Shown: positions 21,978 to 29,651, counted from the first letter of the stretch. The stretch is 29,654 bases of DNA from Candidatus Moranbacteria bacterium UBA2206 (GCA_002328565.1 DCUU01000078.1:1-29654); one strand, 5' to 3'. Numbers and translations: made by a program. Notes: a model not told the origin generated them from the letters alone.

Positions 21978-23477
21978 TTACTTAGCTCTTTTTAAAACTT
22001 TAACCGTCCCTGTTTTAGCATTTACTTCTATTAAATCATTATCATGGATAATCCTTGTACCATTTTTTGTCGCCATAATGCAGGGAACACCCAGCTCTCT
22101 AGAAACTATGGCAGCATGAGATGATAGTCCGCCTTGATCGGCCACAATCGCTACGGCTTTTTCCATAGCCGGTACAAAATCCGGAGTAGTAAATTGAGCA
22201 ACTAATATATCCCCTCTTTTGACCTTACCTATTTCATTTTTATCAAGACATATCTTGGCTTTACCGCGTATAATACCACCTATACAAGCTACCACACCCT
22301 GAATCTCCTCAGTTTTTTTAACATCTACCAAGTATTTTTTCGCTACTTTTTTAATTTCCGCTCTATTGGTAATCAGGGTGGTTTGACCATTTTTTACTAT
22401 CATCGCATAATCCTTAACGCGTCTTTCCATTTCTAGTCTACCAGGTAATGATTTATTTTTAAGCAACCAGTCCATCATCTCTTGAATTGAAATTTCCATT
22501 ATCCAATCGGGATTAAACTTAGCACGTCTAGCAACCTCGGCGTAGGCGAAGCTTATTCCGTAATCAGCATTAAAAAATGATTCTACTCTAACATTTCTAA
22601 AATAGGAATGACGTCGGCATTGTTTTATTATCCTTAAAAAATCTTGCCGTGGCTTAATTTTGCCTAATGCCCACCTAAAGTCTTTTTTTATCTTTCCCTC
22701 TGAAGACTCATAAATCATAGAATCGATAGACTTTCCTTCAGCTACTTGTTTTTTTATTTCTCTTATTCTTTCTATCATATCAACGAAAGAGTAAGGCTTG
22801 CTAGTTGCTAATCCTCTATTAATATAGGCGAATTTGTCAAGATGTTTTTCAATTATTTTTTTTGCAGATGGAGAAAGTTTTTCTAAATTTTCCTTGCTAC
22901 TAAAAAATTTTTTGGCAATGTTCATTAGCTTCCATCTCTCCTCCGCCACTTCTGTCATTTTTTCTGAGTCAGAAAAAATGAGCACTAGTTTTCTAAAATT
23001 ATCGTCAGATTCTTTGATATATTGGCAAAGTTTTTGTTCTATTGTTTTTTCGAAGTATTCATCTAGTGGATATTGCGCATACCAAGGTCCACCGACTTTT
23101 CTTTCTTCTTCAAGAAAATCACTAATAATTCTAGCGATTTTTTGATTGGTCTTCTTAGCCCAATCTATTTTTTTAAATTGACTGCCTTTATTATATATCT
23201 TTCGGCAGGCGCGCATTTCAATATTGTAATATTTTTCAAACCAACCATCATTTTTCTCTAAATGATTAATTATTTCTTTTTCGAAACGATTATACGCAAT
23301 AGCAGGAAAATAAATCATATGATTTACATATACCCTATCTGGTAAACTATTTTCAATCCCAGCCGTTTTCATATATTTTGATACGAAACAAGCATTATTC
23401 ATAAACCGAAAAAATATCGGCAATCTAGCTGATGGCTTAATCCTCCACTTGCCAGAATAAGTTACTGCATTTGACAT
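21978..23477 (-). CDS. swivel phosphohistidine-domain protein 7 (separate operon)
   Basis: The 499 aa start MSNAVTYSGKWRIKPSARLP. The middle region has KFAYINRGLATSKPYSFVDM (about 221-240) and SYFRNVRVESFFNADYGISF (about 295-314). The swivel domain reads ILVAQFTTPDF...ADQGGLSSHAA with His at about 454. Motif and C-terminus (ATKNGTRIIHDNDLIEV) differ clearly from the six tandem paralogues, so it is an older branch. It heads a unit with the HAD and histidine-phosphatase genes, under a promoter at 23508-23536. No ATP-grasp domain is present; the protein at 10956-11897 is the only one in the window that could charge it. Confidence 0.82.
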   Translation of the reverse strand: MSNAVTYSGKWRIKPSARLPIFFRFMNNACFVSKYMKTAGIENSLPDRVYVNHMIYFPAIAYNRFEKEIINHLEKNDGWFEKYYNIEMRACRKIYNKGSQFKKIDWAKKTNQKIARIISDFLEEERKVGGPWYAQYPLDEYFEKTIEQKLCQYIKESDDNFRKLVLIFSDSEKMTEVAEERWKLMNIAKKFFSSKENLEKLSPSAKKIIEKHLDKFAYINRGLATSKPYSFVDMIERIREIKKQVAEGKSIDSMIYESSEGKIKKDFRWALGKIKPRQDFLRIIKQCRRHSYFRNVRVESFFNADYGISFAYAEVARRAKFNPDWIMEISIQEMMDWLLKNKSLPGRLEMERRVKDYAMIVKNGQTTLITNRAEIKKVAKKYLVDVKKTEEIQGVVACIGGIIRGKAKICLDKNEIGKVKRGDILVAQFTTPDFVPAMEKAVAIVADQGGLSSHAAIVSRELGVPCIMATKNGTRIIHDNDLIEVNAKTGTVKVLKRAK

Positions 23478-23507
23478 AAATTTATATTTAATTAATATTC
23501 TACCCTT

Positions 23508-23536
23508 ATTATACCTGATAAAATTTAAAAAACAAC
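23508..23536 (-). promoter_or_regulatory. promoter of the swivel-7/HAD/phosphatase operon
   Basis: Minus strand: perfect TATAAT (23513-23508) with a weak -35 (TTGTTT or GTTGTT, 16-17 bp upstream). The -35 lies inside the remnant of an older swivel gene. Confidence 0.5.
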
Positions 23537-23590
23537 ATCGATCGTATCTATACCAAAACCGAGATACGTATTAAGCGGATATAAGCAATT
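23525..23590 (-). pseudogene. remnant of a swivel-6-like paralogue
   Basis: In one minus-strand frame the 21 codons between two TAA stops read NCLYPLNTYLGFG then IDTIDVVF. Swivel protein 6 has FVPANTYIGFDVDTIDIIF at about residues 117-135, so 13 of the 17 residues from P to F match. The similarity stops at both ends. An eighth paralogue was therefore probably present here and has been deleted apart from this scrap. Confidence 0.65.
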
Positions 23591-23603
23591 TTATTCCATA
23601 TCC

Positions 23604-23634
23604 AAAAAACCTGATTGCCTTTGAGCAATCAGGT
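23604..23634. terminator. terminator after the surface-protein operon
   Basis: ACCTGATTGC (23604... plus strand arms at 23609-23618 and 23625-23634) forms a perfect 10-bp stem, followed on the minus strand by six T. It closes the transcript that ends with the surface protein at 23652. Confidence 0.9.
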
Positions 23635-23651
23635 GTTATTTTCATATCTTT

Positions 23652-25202
23652 CTACAAAAACGAACTCCAAAACCCTCGCATCTGAGCAGAAAGCCTCTGA
23701 ATGTTACCCCAGCGATAAAATTTTTCTTTGCGAATATAATATATTATCGGGAGAAAAAGCAAGAGCAAGAGCCACTGCCACATATTCTTATTTTCGCTTG
23801 TCGCTCCTAAAACTTCCGGTAGATAATTTTCTGATACATCTATAATCGGAATTTCTTCAACTTGTCCTCCATTATTTTCAGCAAAAATTTGCTCTGGCGC
23901 ACCATTGAAAAAGGCTACAATTTTTGAAACTTTACCGCTTTTCACTTCGCGTCCATAATAATCCATTCCTCTGGCGGAAGCTGTATACTTATAATTTCCT
24001 AAAATTGTTGCGGGGTCGATATAGAGCTGATATTCGATTGTAGCTTTCTGCCCTTCTTCTAATTGGGCGATAGGCCAGACAAATTCTGCCATTTCCTCGC
24101 CAAGCGGATTTTTAATTTTCTCTTTCACTTCCAAATTATATATTGTTTCTTTGCCTGAATTTTCAACTACAATAGAATGATTTGAAACTGATCCCGCCTG
24201 CGCAGAAGCCTCTTCAAAACGCTCAACTGAAATTTCAGTCTTTTCTTCCGGAAGCTCCCATTCATTTACTTGGGAATTTGGGATAAAAATCAAATCAGTT
24301 TTTTCAATTTCATAATTATTCGCCAGATTTTTTTCTTGCGTGCTAGTTTTCAATCCTGCCATACTTTCCAAGGTTGTAATATCTTGGGCCGTTTCAGGAT
24401 CCAGAAAGACTGCCACGCTGAAAGTTTTTTCTTCTCCTGGTTTCAATCCCTCCACTGACCAATAATATTGATTACCATCATGATTTAATTCACCCGCACT
24501 CTCAGATTGGAAGATAAGATCATCCGGCAAGGCCAAAATCAAATCGACATCTTTGCATTTCGCTTGGCCGATATTCTTATAATTAATTGTGTAAATTAAA
24601 TTTTCTCCCGGTTGCAAATCATCCTTATCCGCTGAAAGATTTATCTCAAGATCAGGATAACCAAAAATCAAATTACCCGTCCAGTTGCCAGCATTATTAA
24701 CAATTCCGAAAAACCAATTATTGCCGATAATATTTGTATTTATAAAATTGAAGATACTGGCACGAGCACTGGCATCTCCAGTTGAAATTTCAGCGCCTCC
24801 CGCTGTTTCGATATTGTTTCCACCAGTGTTAGCACTGGCAAAAATATAGTTTTTAATTTCTTCGGCGCTGTTAAAATTATAGACACTGAGATGTTTTGCG
24901 TTGTCTGGATCTTCTTCGGAACTGCTAAAATTATATTCATACACTAGTTTTTGTCCCTCTTCATTCCAATTGAAAACTTGTCCCACCCAACTGCCAGCAT
25001 TATTGATGATCAAAAGAAACCAATTATTGCGCACGATATTTGTGTTTACGAAATTAACTGCATTACTATTGGCAACTGCCTCGCCCGTTTTAATCAAAGC
25101 ATCTCCCGAAACGTATGAGATTGAGTTTCCTCCGGTATTGGCATTGGCACTAAGAAAATTTTGAATGCTCTTTGCCAAATTTGACATTAATAATTTCATC
25201 AA
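23652..25202 (-). CDS. surface protein, C-terminal part, in a frameshifted gene
   Basis: This ORF of 516 aa has two copies of the local repeat, ANTGGNSISYVSGDALIKTG...NFVNTNIVRNNW (about 20-63) and ANTGGNNIETAGGAEISTG...NFINTNIIGNNW (about 122-165). Then comes a DUF11-like beta-sandwich segment (DLQPGENLIYTINYKNIGQA...), a second Ig-like stretch (GSVSNHSIVVENSGKETIYNL) and a C-terminal membrane anchor WQWLLLLLFLPIIYYIR followed by basic residues. It has no signal peptide, although it must be exported. Its start overlaps the previous ORF (25150-26343) by 53 bp in the +1 frame, and that ORF supplies the missing signal peptide. I read the two as one gene of about 900 codons with a frameshift between about 25150 and 25215; the ATG at 25202 is probably not a true start. 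Confidence 0.75.
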   Translation of the reverse strand: MMKLLMSNLAKSIQNFLSANANTGGNSISYVSGDALIKTGEAVANSNAVNFVNTNIVRNNWFLLIINNAGSWVGQVFNWNEEGQKLVYEYNFSSSEEDPDNAKHLSVYNFNSAEEIKNYIFASANTGGNNIETAGGAEISTGDASARASIFNFINTNIIGNNWFFGIVNNAGNWTGNLIFGYPDLEINLSADKDDLQPGENLIYTINYKNIGQAKCKDVDLILALPDDLIFQSESAGELNHDGNQYYWSVEGLKPGEEKTFSVAVFLDPETAQDITTLESMAGLKTSTQEKNLANNYEIEKTDLIFIPNSQVNEWELPEEKTEISVERFEEASAQAGSVSNHSIVVENSGKETIYNLEVKEKIKNPLGEEMAEFVWPIAQLEEGQKATIEYQLYIDPATILGNYKYTASARGMDYYGREVKSGKVSKIVAFFNGAPEQIFAENNGGQVEEIPIIDVSENYLPEVLGATSENKNMWQWLLLLLFLPIIYYIRKEKFYRWGNIQRLSAQMRGFWSSFL

Positions 25203-26343
25203 AAATTATCCCAGCTGAAGGTAAATCAAAAAGTCCTTCCCCAGGAACAATCAAATTTCCGGTCCAATTACCCAAAATATTAATCTCTGCCAAAACCCAA
25301 CTGTTGCCGACAATATTCGTATTTACAAAATTAACTGCAGTTGCTAAGGCCTGTGCATTTCCCGTAACAATTTCTGCCAAGCCATTGATATTTTCAACGG
25401 AATTTTCTCCACTATTAGCGCTAACGTTCAAATTATTCTCCATTGACTCTACTGTATTTACATTAGTCACTATAATTTTTTCAATCTCTTCTTGATTTTG
25501 TTCATTCAATTTTTGCGCCTCATCCAAAACATTTTCAAAAACTTCTATGAGATTGACATCCTCGGAAGAATCTCCAGTAATATTTTCCACATACCGTGTT
25601 CCATTTTCGGTAAAAATATTCGTATTTACTTCATTTATAATTGCTCCTTGCGCTGTTGAATTTCCCGTAGCTATAGTAGCTTCACTTTCTTCCGCTATTT
25701 CTTCAGTCATTGTCTCTTCAGCTATCTTCTCACTTTTTTCTTCAGCTTCAGTTTCATTTTCATCAACATTTTCTTCTTGTTGGATATTATTTCCTTCAAT
25801 CGTATTCTCACCCATCTCCACATTAGCATCTTCGATATTTTCAATATTTGCAATCTCGCTTGAACCTGAGTTTTCCGCTTCGGTATTATTTTGCACATTA
25901 AGCGAAACTACATCCTCTGTCGTCGGTAAATTTTCTTCTGCTGGCGTAGTTTCTTGGGAATTTTTTTCATCATTGGTAATTTCCCCTTCTCCAACTTCAC
26001 TATTTTCAACAGCTTCTTCTCGGTCATTTTCAATTTCCTTAATTTCCTCAGTCTTCACCACCTCTTTAATCTCTTCTTCTTCATTTTCATTTTCAGTTTC
26101 TTTTTCTTCCTTCACTTCCTCATCTTCCTCTTTTGTTTCTACCTCTTCATCCTCTTCCTCCTCCTCATCTTCATCTTCTTCATCAGAATCTGAAGAATCA
26201 GATGACTCTTCGCTTGACGTCTCTCCGCCAGTATCTTCGGCGCGAGAAATTGAAAAAGGCACAGCAAATTGATAACTAATTAAGTTTAAAATTACTAGGA
26301 TAATAAAGATTTTATTTAAGATTTTTTCTAATATTTTTTTCAT
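25150..26343 (-). CDS. surface protein, N-terminal part: signal peptide, acidic linker, repeat
   Basis: The 397-aa ORF starts with a signal peptide (MKKILEKILNKIFIILVILN, cleavage likely after SRA at about 35). A very acidic low-complexity stretch rich in Glu, Ser and Asp follows (about 40-130), then Asn/Glu-rich linkers. One full repeat reads VSANSGENSVENINGLAEIVTG...NFVNTNIVGNSWVLAEINILGNWTGNLI (about 310-365). After it the frame runs out quickly at FGKEHSKFS. The next ORF takes up the repeat pattern in the +1 frame and ends with a membrane anchor, so this is probably the first part of one frameshifted gene. The acidic stretch may act as a stalk or bind cations. Confidence 0.75.
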   Translation of the reverse strand: MKKILEKILNKIFIILVILNLISYQFAVPFSISRAEDTGGETSSEESSDSSDSDEEDEDEEEEEDEEVETKEEDEEVKEEKETENENEEEEIKEVVKTEEIKEIENDREEAVENSEVGEGEITNDEKNSQETTPAEENLPTTEDVVSLNVQNNTEAENSGSSEIANIENIEDANVEMGENTIEGNNIQQEENVDENETEAEEKSEKIAEETMTEEIAEESEATIATGNSTAQGAIINEVNTNIFTENGTRYVENITGDSSEDVNLIEVFENVLDEAQKLNEQNQEEIEKIIVTNVNTVESMENNLNVSANSGENSVENINGLAEIVTGNAQALATAVNFVNTNIVGNSWVLAEINILGNWTGNLIVPGEGLFDLPSAGIIFDEIINVKFGKEHSKFS

Positions 26344-26355
26344 AATATTGTTTTA

Positions 26356-26817
26356 TTAAAACCACTCTCTTATTTTCTCCGTCAATTTAGAAGTAAATTC
26401 ATAAATTGATTCTATGATATTTCTGTTTTCATTTTCATTTTTTTCTAAATTATCTTCACTGATAATTTCAACTTCACAACCAGCTTCATTTTCTGCCACA
26501 CAACTTTTCTTTTCCCCATTCACTTCTACACTGGCAGTTGATTTTTCCCCTTGCGTCTTAGCTTGCGCCTCAGTTTTTGTTTGTTTTTCTTCATCGTTAG
26601 TATAATTTTTCACTTCGACTGAAGCATCAGCATCACCTGATATTATCTTTCCCGAAGATGATATTAAGTTTCCTCCACTATTAACCCTGGCGCTCACGCT
26701 ATTTTCAACATTCTTACTGCTGTTTTCCTTAGCTAAAATTTCATTTTCTCCAAAGAAAAACACCAGAGCGAAAATTGAAAGATATCCTATTGAGTTTAAA
26801 ATATAAATTTTTTTCAT
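26356..26817 (-). CDS. small secreted protein of the surface-repeat family
   Basis: The 153 aa have a signal peptide (MKKIYILNSIGYLSIFALVF..., cleavage near ILAKE) and one degenerate half repeat, SARVNSGGNLISSSGKIISGDADASVEV (about 42-69). A polar Lys/Glu/Thr stretch follows, with two Cys about 12 residues apart (KKSCVAENEAGCEV), which could form a disulfide. The C-terminus is helical and charged. It lies 12 bp before the frameshifted surface gene and 16 bp after a partial terminator, in the same operon. Its function is unknown; association with the envelope is likely. Confidence 0.7.
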   Translation of the reverse strand: MKKIYILNSIGYLSIFALVFFFGENEILAKENSSKNVENSVSARVNSGGNLISSSGKIISGDADASVEVKNYTNDEEKQTKTEAQAKTQGEKSTASVEVNGEKKSCVAENEAGCEVEIISEDNLEKNENENRNIIESIYEFTSKLTEKIREWF

Positions 26818-26833
26818 AATTATTATTCTTCCT

Positions 26834-26859
26834 AAAGGGCGGAGCCAGTTCCGCCCTTT
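26834..26859 (-). terminator. GC-rich hairpin inside the surface operon
   Basis: AAAGGGCGGA and TCCGCCCTTT form a perfect 10-bp stem with a 6-nt loop, followed on the minus strand by only TTT then AGG. Probably a partial terminator that lowers expression of the genes after the 26870 gene. Confidence 0.65.
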
Positions 26860-26869
26860 CTATACTGCA

Positions 26870-27361
26870 TTAATCGCAGATGTCACATGAAGGAGTGGAG
26901 ACAGGGCATGCACATCCAAGCTTAACACTGGTATTAATCAAATTAATTCCCCTAACTCTACTAAGAGCATCTCCGGTTCTTATCTCAGCACCACCACTAC
27001 TAATTCTCATTTTTTCAATCATATTATTTCCGGTTGTTGCTTGAGAAAAAACTTCATTGCCAGAAGATTTGACAAAATTGCTTTGGCTACCATAGGTAAG
27101 ATTTTTTGCAAAATTACTATTGATAGCATTAAAGCCTGATGCTGATGAAGTTGCGTTTCCAGTTGTTATTTTAGCACTTGCCGTAATACAAGCTTTTTCA
27201 ATTGTATTATTACCAGTATCTGCAACTGAAGCTACGCTATTACTAACCCCAATAGCAGTATTCTCTTGTCCTGAAGAAAATCCTCCCCAGCTGGCAGATG
27301 CTACGCTGGCAGTCAAAGCGAAAACGAATGCAAATGCTCCCAAGATCAAAATTTTTTTCAT
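26870..27361 (-). CDS. secreted repeat protein with a Cys-rich tail
   Basis: The product is 163 aa from ATG 27361, chosen because GGAAGG lies 12 nt upstream; the GTG at 27373 overlaps that site. The signal peptide ends at ASVASA-SW (about 24). Two repeats follow: VADTGNNTIEKACITASAKITTGNATSSASGFNAINSN (about 45-82) and ATTGNNMIEKMRISSGGAEIRTGDALSRVRGINLINTS (about 108-145), the same 'TGNN..I...g.a.I.TGdA' pattern as the larger proteins next door. The end reads GCACPVSTPSCDICD, with four Cys in 15 residues, unusual in this group and possibly a disulfide knot or metal site. It is the first gene of the operon. The leader holds an 8-bp inverted repeat CTAGTTAA/TTAACTAG (27382-27412) with GAGGAGG in its loop. 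Confidence 0.75.
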   Translation of the reverse strand: MKKILILGAFAFVFALTASVASASWGGFSSGQENTAIGVSNSVASVADTGNNTIEKACITASAKITTGNATSSASGFNAINSNFAKNLTYGSQSNFVKSSGNEVFSQATTGNNMIEKMRISSGGAEIRTGDALSRVRGINLINTSVKLGCACPVSTPSCDICD

Positions 27362-27474
27362 TTTACATAACACCTTCCTTTCTAGTTAACCTCCTCTACT
27401 TTTCTTAACTAGCCGAAAAATAGCGAGGATACTTTTTATAATAAGCAAATATCACCCTAATATTTACTTACTTA

Positions 27475-27532
27475 AAAAGCCAACCATTATTTATTATTGG
27501 AAACTTTCCATAATAAACAATGGCTGGCTTTT
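27475..27532. other. long stem-loop upstream of the surface operon
   Basis: AAAAGCCA-CCATT-TTTATTAT-GGAAA and its complement TTTCC-ATAATAAA-AATGG-TGGCTTTT form an imperfect stem of about 25 bp with a tiny loop. It may be a terminator, a 5' leader structure for 26870, or a small palindromic repeat. The rest of the approximately 500-bp gap (27374-27875) contains two terminators and no gene I can support. Confidence 0.55.
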
Positions 27533-27636
27533 GAGAAAAATGCCAAGAAATTTTCTCGATTTAATCTGATAAAAAAATTTCCCCTTTCTCTTTTTCATAA
27601 TTTTTATTTAAACTTTTATTTTCATAAAAAACAAAA

Positions 27637-27664
27637 AAACCGGTGCTAAAAAATAGACCGGTTT
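27637..27664 (-). terminator. second terminator in the gap before the exonuclease
   Basis: AAACCGGT (27637-27644) and ACCGGTTT (27657-27664) form an 8-bp stem with a 12-nt loop. On the minus strand it is followed by a T-rich tract (TTTTTTTG). No gene is seen between it and the next terminator at 27829. Confidence 0.65.
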
Positions 27665-27828
27665 CGCTATTGACTCCCTCTTGAAACTTTTTCCACAAAT
27701 TGCAGAAATAAGCGACCACATTGGCTTCAAGAAATCATCGCCGAAGATTCTTAATTATCAAATTGCAAAAATCATTCCTCACTTTTCACTTTTATTACAC
27801 GAAACTAAAAAAAAATATTTCAAAATAA

Positions 27829-27855
27829 AAAATACATCCAAATTGGATGTATTTT
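27829..27855. terminator. terminator of the exonuclease gene
   Basis: AAAATACATCCAA and TTGGATGTATTTT form a 13-bp stem, followed on the minus strand by a T-rich stretch. It begins about 20 bp past the exonuclease stop. Confidence 0.85.
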
Positions 27856-27875
27856 CTCTAGAGTTAACCAGATAA

Positions 27876-28604
27876 TTATTTTAGGTAATATTGGAATGTA
27901 TAAATCCAGTTTTCATCATTATTTCCGCCCTGTTCTCTCTCTTCAATTTTTTTGCCTAAAAACCATCGTAAATATCCCGGATCGGTTTTGGCGATATCGG
28001 AAACCAAGGCTCCGTTATATTTTCCAAAAGGAAATTTTTTCATCAAAATTGGCAGAGCCGAAACCTTGAGCATCTCATCGATAACCATTGATTCCTCTCC
28101 GAGTTCAACCATCATTTTTTGAAAAAGTCGCTCAAATAATTTTTCTAAAACCCTAACGTCTCCCAGCGCGCTATGCGGAACCACGTCTTGAATATCTAGA
28201 TCGAGAAAGTATCTCAAATATTGCAAACCGTGCTTGGGAATTTTTCCTTCCTTGTCTAAATGATGTGCAATTTTCAAAGTATCAATAGACTTTTTAACTT
28301 CAATATTTTCTTTTCTAAGCATATCCGCATCAAACTGCGCGTTATGCGCCACTAGAATATTTTCTTTCGAAAAGATGTCTATTAGTTTTTTTTGAAATTC
28401 CGAACCAATAAACACCTCTTTGTCCTCTACCATTTTGTTTGTAATGTGAGTAATTGTCATCGCCTCTACCTGAATTGGAACAGGAGGCTTGAAAAGAGCA
28501 TCGAGTTCTTCTCCATTGAAACTATAGGCCACCTGACATAGTCTATCATTTGGCCCTTTGCCGGTTGTTTCTGTGTCAAGAAATACTAAATTTGATTTGT
28601 CCAT
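27876..28604 (-). CDS. DEDDh 3'-5' exonuclease, ExoX-like
   Basis: The 242 aa carry the three DnaQ-fold motifs: FLDTETTGKG (ExoI, about 8-17), VAHNAQFDADML (ExoII, about 85-96) and VPHSALGDVRVLEKLF (ExoIIIepsilon, about 142-157, with the catalytic His and Asp). These form the DEDDh set that holds two metal ions. After a linker, FPFGKYNGALVSDIAKTDPGYLRWFL (about 189-214) matches the C-terminal domain found in exodeoxyribonuclease X-like proteins, which points to repair or DNA-end trimming rather than a polymerase proofreading subunit. It is divergent from the small RHH gene. Confidence 0.92.
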   Translation of the reverse strand: MDKSNLVFLDTETTGKGPNDRLCQVAYSFNGEELDALFKPPVPIQVEAMTITHITNKMVEDKEVFIGSEFQKKLIDIFSKENILVAHNAQFDADMLRKENIEVKKSIDTLKIAHHLDKEGKIPKHGLQYLRYFLDLDIQDVVPHSALGDVRVLEKLFERLFQKMMVELGEESMVIDEMLKVSALPILMKKFPFGKYNGALVSDIAKTDPGYLRWFLGKKIEEREQGGNNDENWIYTFQYYLK

Positions 28605-28743
28605 AATTGTTGTTTTTATATATCCTTATGATATCACCAACCAAACAATTCCTCAAGTTGCCAAAGATGTTTCGAAATATAAACTCACAACTAGTGTACT
28701 ATCAATGACTACGGTGACTACAATCACTTAACAAACTACAACT

Positions 28744-28911
28744 ATGACAAAAATTGAAAAACAACGCGTAACGCTTTTTTTAAGTTCTAGTCTTCTAAAG
28801 AAAGCCAAAATACAATCCATTATCGAAGAGAAAAGCCTAACCGCATTGATTGAAGAATCTCTAATTAGATATCTGTCAAAAAAAACAACTCCAAAAAAAA
28901 ATTTCATTTAA
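28744..28911 (+). CDS. small ribbon-helix-helix (CopG/Arc-like) protein
   Basis: The 55-aa ORF begins MTKIEKQRVTLFLSSSLLKK, giving the N-terminal beta strand (RVTLFLS) of the RHH fold. Helix A follows (SLLKKAKIQSIIEEK), then a turn and helix B (SLTALIEESLIRYLSK). The TALIEESL..YL end is typical of CopG-like antitoxins and plasmid-type repressors. No toxin gene is adjacent, so it may be a solitary regulator, perhaps of the divergent exonuclease gene or of the two membrane-protein genes that follow it. No strong Shine-Dalgarno is seen before ATG 28744. The 139-bp gap before it holds no other gene. Confidence 0.72.
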   Translation: MTKIEKQRVTLFLSSSLLKKAKIQSIIEEKSLTALIEESLIRYLSKKTTPKKNFI

Positions 28912-28982
28912 TTTATTTTTTAAGCATTAAAAATGAGCTAGAAAGAATGACGGCCTTTAATTAACATATAAACAATAACAAT

Positions 28983-29339
28983 ATGGACTCATCAAATTCA
29001 CCTAGTACTAAGCCCCTATATCGTGGCACTCAAATCGTGTGGTATCTCTTAGGACTCTTAGAAATCTTACTTGCTTTTCGTTTTGTACTGAAATTAGCCG
29101 CAGCTAATTCGACAGCGGGCTTCACCAGCTTTATCTATGGCATAACCCATATCTTCACTGCTCCATTTTTGAGCGTCTTTCGTATAACGAAAGTTTCTGG
29201 TAATATTTTCGAATGGACCACTCTTTTGGCTATGTTTGTATATTGGGTAATTGCCATTGGTATCATTAAACTGTTTCTCATGGGCAAAACGGTTTCAACT
29301 CCAGAAGCAGCTAACAAATTGAACTCTCAAGAGAAATAA
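28983..29339 (+). CDS. YggT-family membrane protein
   Basis: The 118 aa hold two hydrophobic blocks, TQIVWYLLGLLEILLAFRFVLKLA (about 17-40) and WTTLLAMFVYWVIAIGIIKLFL (about 79-100). Between them is the family-like segment FTSFIYGITHIFTAPFLSVFRI, with the conserved 'fi...t.p.l.p.R' pattern. YggT proteins are small inner-membrane proteins of unclear function, linked to cell shape and osmotic tolerance. The first 15 residues and the last 15 are polar tails. It is followed 26 bp later by another small membrane-protein gene in the same direction. Confidence 0.78.
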   Translation: MDSSNSPSTKPLYRGTQIVWYLLGLLEILLAFRFVLKLAAANSTAGFTSFIYGITHIFTAPFLSVFRITKVSGNIFEWTTLLAMFVYWVIAIGIIKLFLMGKTVSTPEAANKLNSQEK

Positions 29340-29365
29340 TTTAGATAAATAATTAACAAAAAAAT

Positions 29366-29605
29366 ATGAGTATTCTTATTTGGATCATTTTTGGAGCTTT
29401 AGTCGGCTGGGTTGCTTCCATGGTTATGGGATCAAACAATGGATTAATCTGGGATATTATTGTTGGTATTGTGGGCGCGCTACTCGGTGGATGGCTAATG
29501 AGTTTTCTAGGAAAAAGTGGCGTTTCCGGCTTCAATCTTTATAGTTTCCTAGTGGCCCTTCTTGGAGCGGTAATACTAATAGCAATCGTGAGAGCCTTAC
29601 GATAG
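29366..29605 (+). CDS. GlsB/YeaQ/YmgE-family small membrane protein
   Basis: The 79 aa match the 'transglycosylase-associated' small membrane proteins: IIFGALVGWVASMVMG (about 7-22), IIVGIVGALLGGWLMSFLG (about 31-49) and a final helix FLVALLGAVILIAIVRAL (about 61-78). The Gly-rich helices with GALVGW and G.vGA.lGG are the family marks. Members are commonly part of envelope-stress responses; the true activity is unknown. ATG 29366 has only an A-rich upstream region. It forms an operon with the YggT-like gene and ends at a strong terminator. Confidence 0.88.
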   Translation: MSILIWIIFGALVGWVASMVMGSNNGLIWDIIVGIVGALLGGWLMSFLGKSGVSGFNLYSFLVALLGAVILIAIVRALR

Positions 29606-29623
29606 AAAATTACTTCCATAAAA

Positions 29624-29651
29624 AACAATCCACGTGGATTGTTTTTTTTGG
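29624..29651 (+). terminator. terminator of the YggT/GlsB unit
   Basis: AACAATCCAC and GTGGATTGTT form a perfect 10-bp stem (29624-29643), followed by a T-run to 29649. Confidence 0.9.

Noticed and set aside
25547..26272. 241-aa plus-strand ORF rich in Ser and Phe
   Set aside because: It is the complement of the acidic Glu/Ser stretch of the surface protein; low complexity of the real gene keeps the other strand open.
27681..27875. 64-aa plus-strand ORF between two terminators
   Set aside because: TTG start, no ribosome site, runs through the exonuclease terminator hairpin, and shows no recognisable pattern; a decayed gene cannot be excluded.
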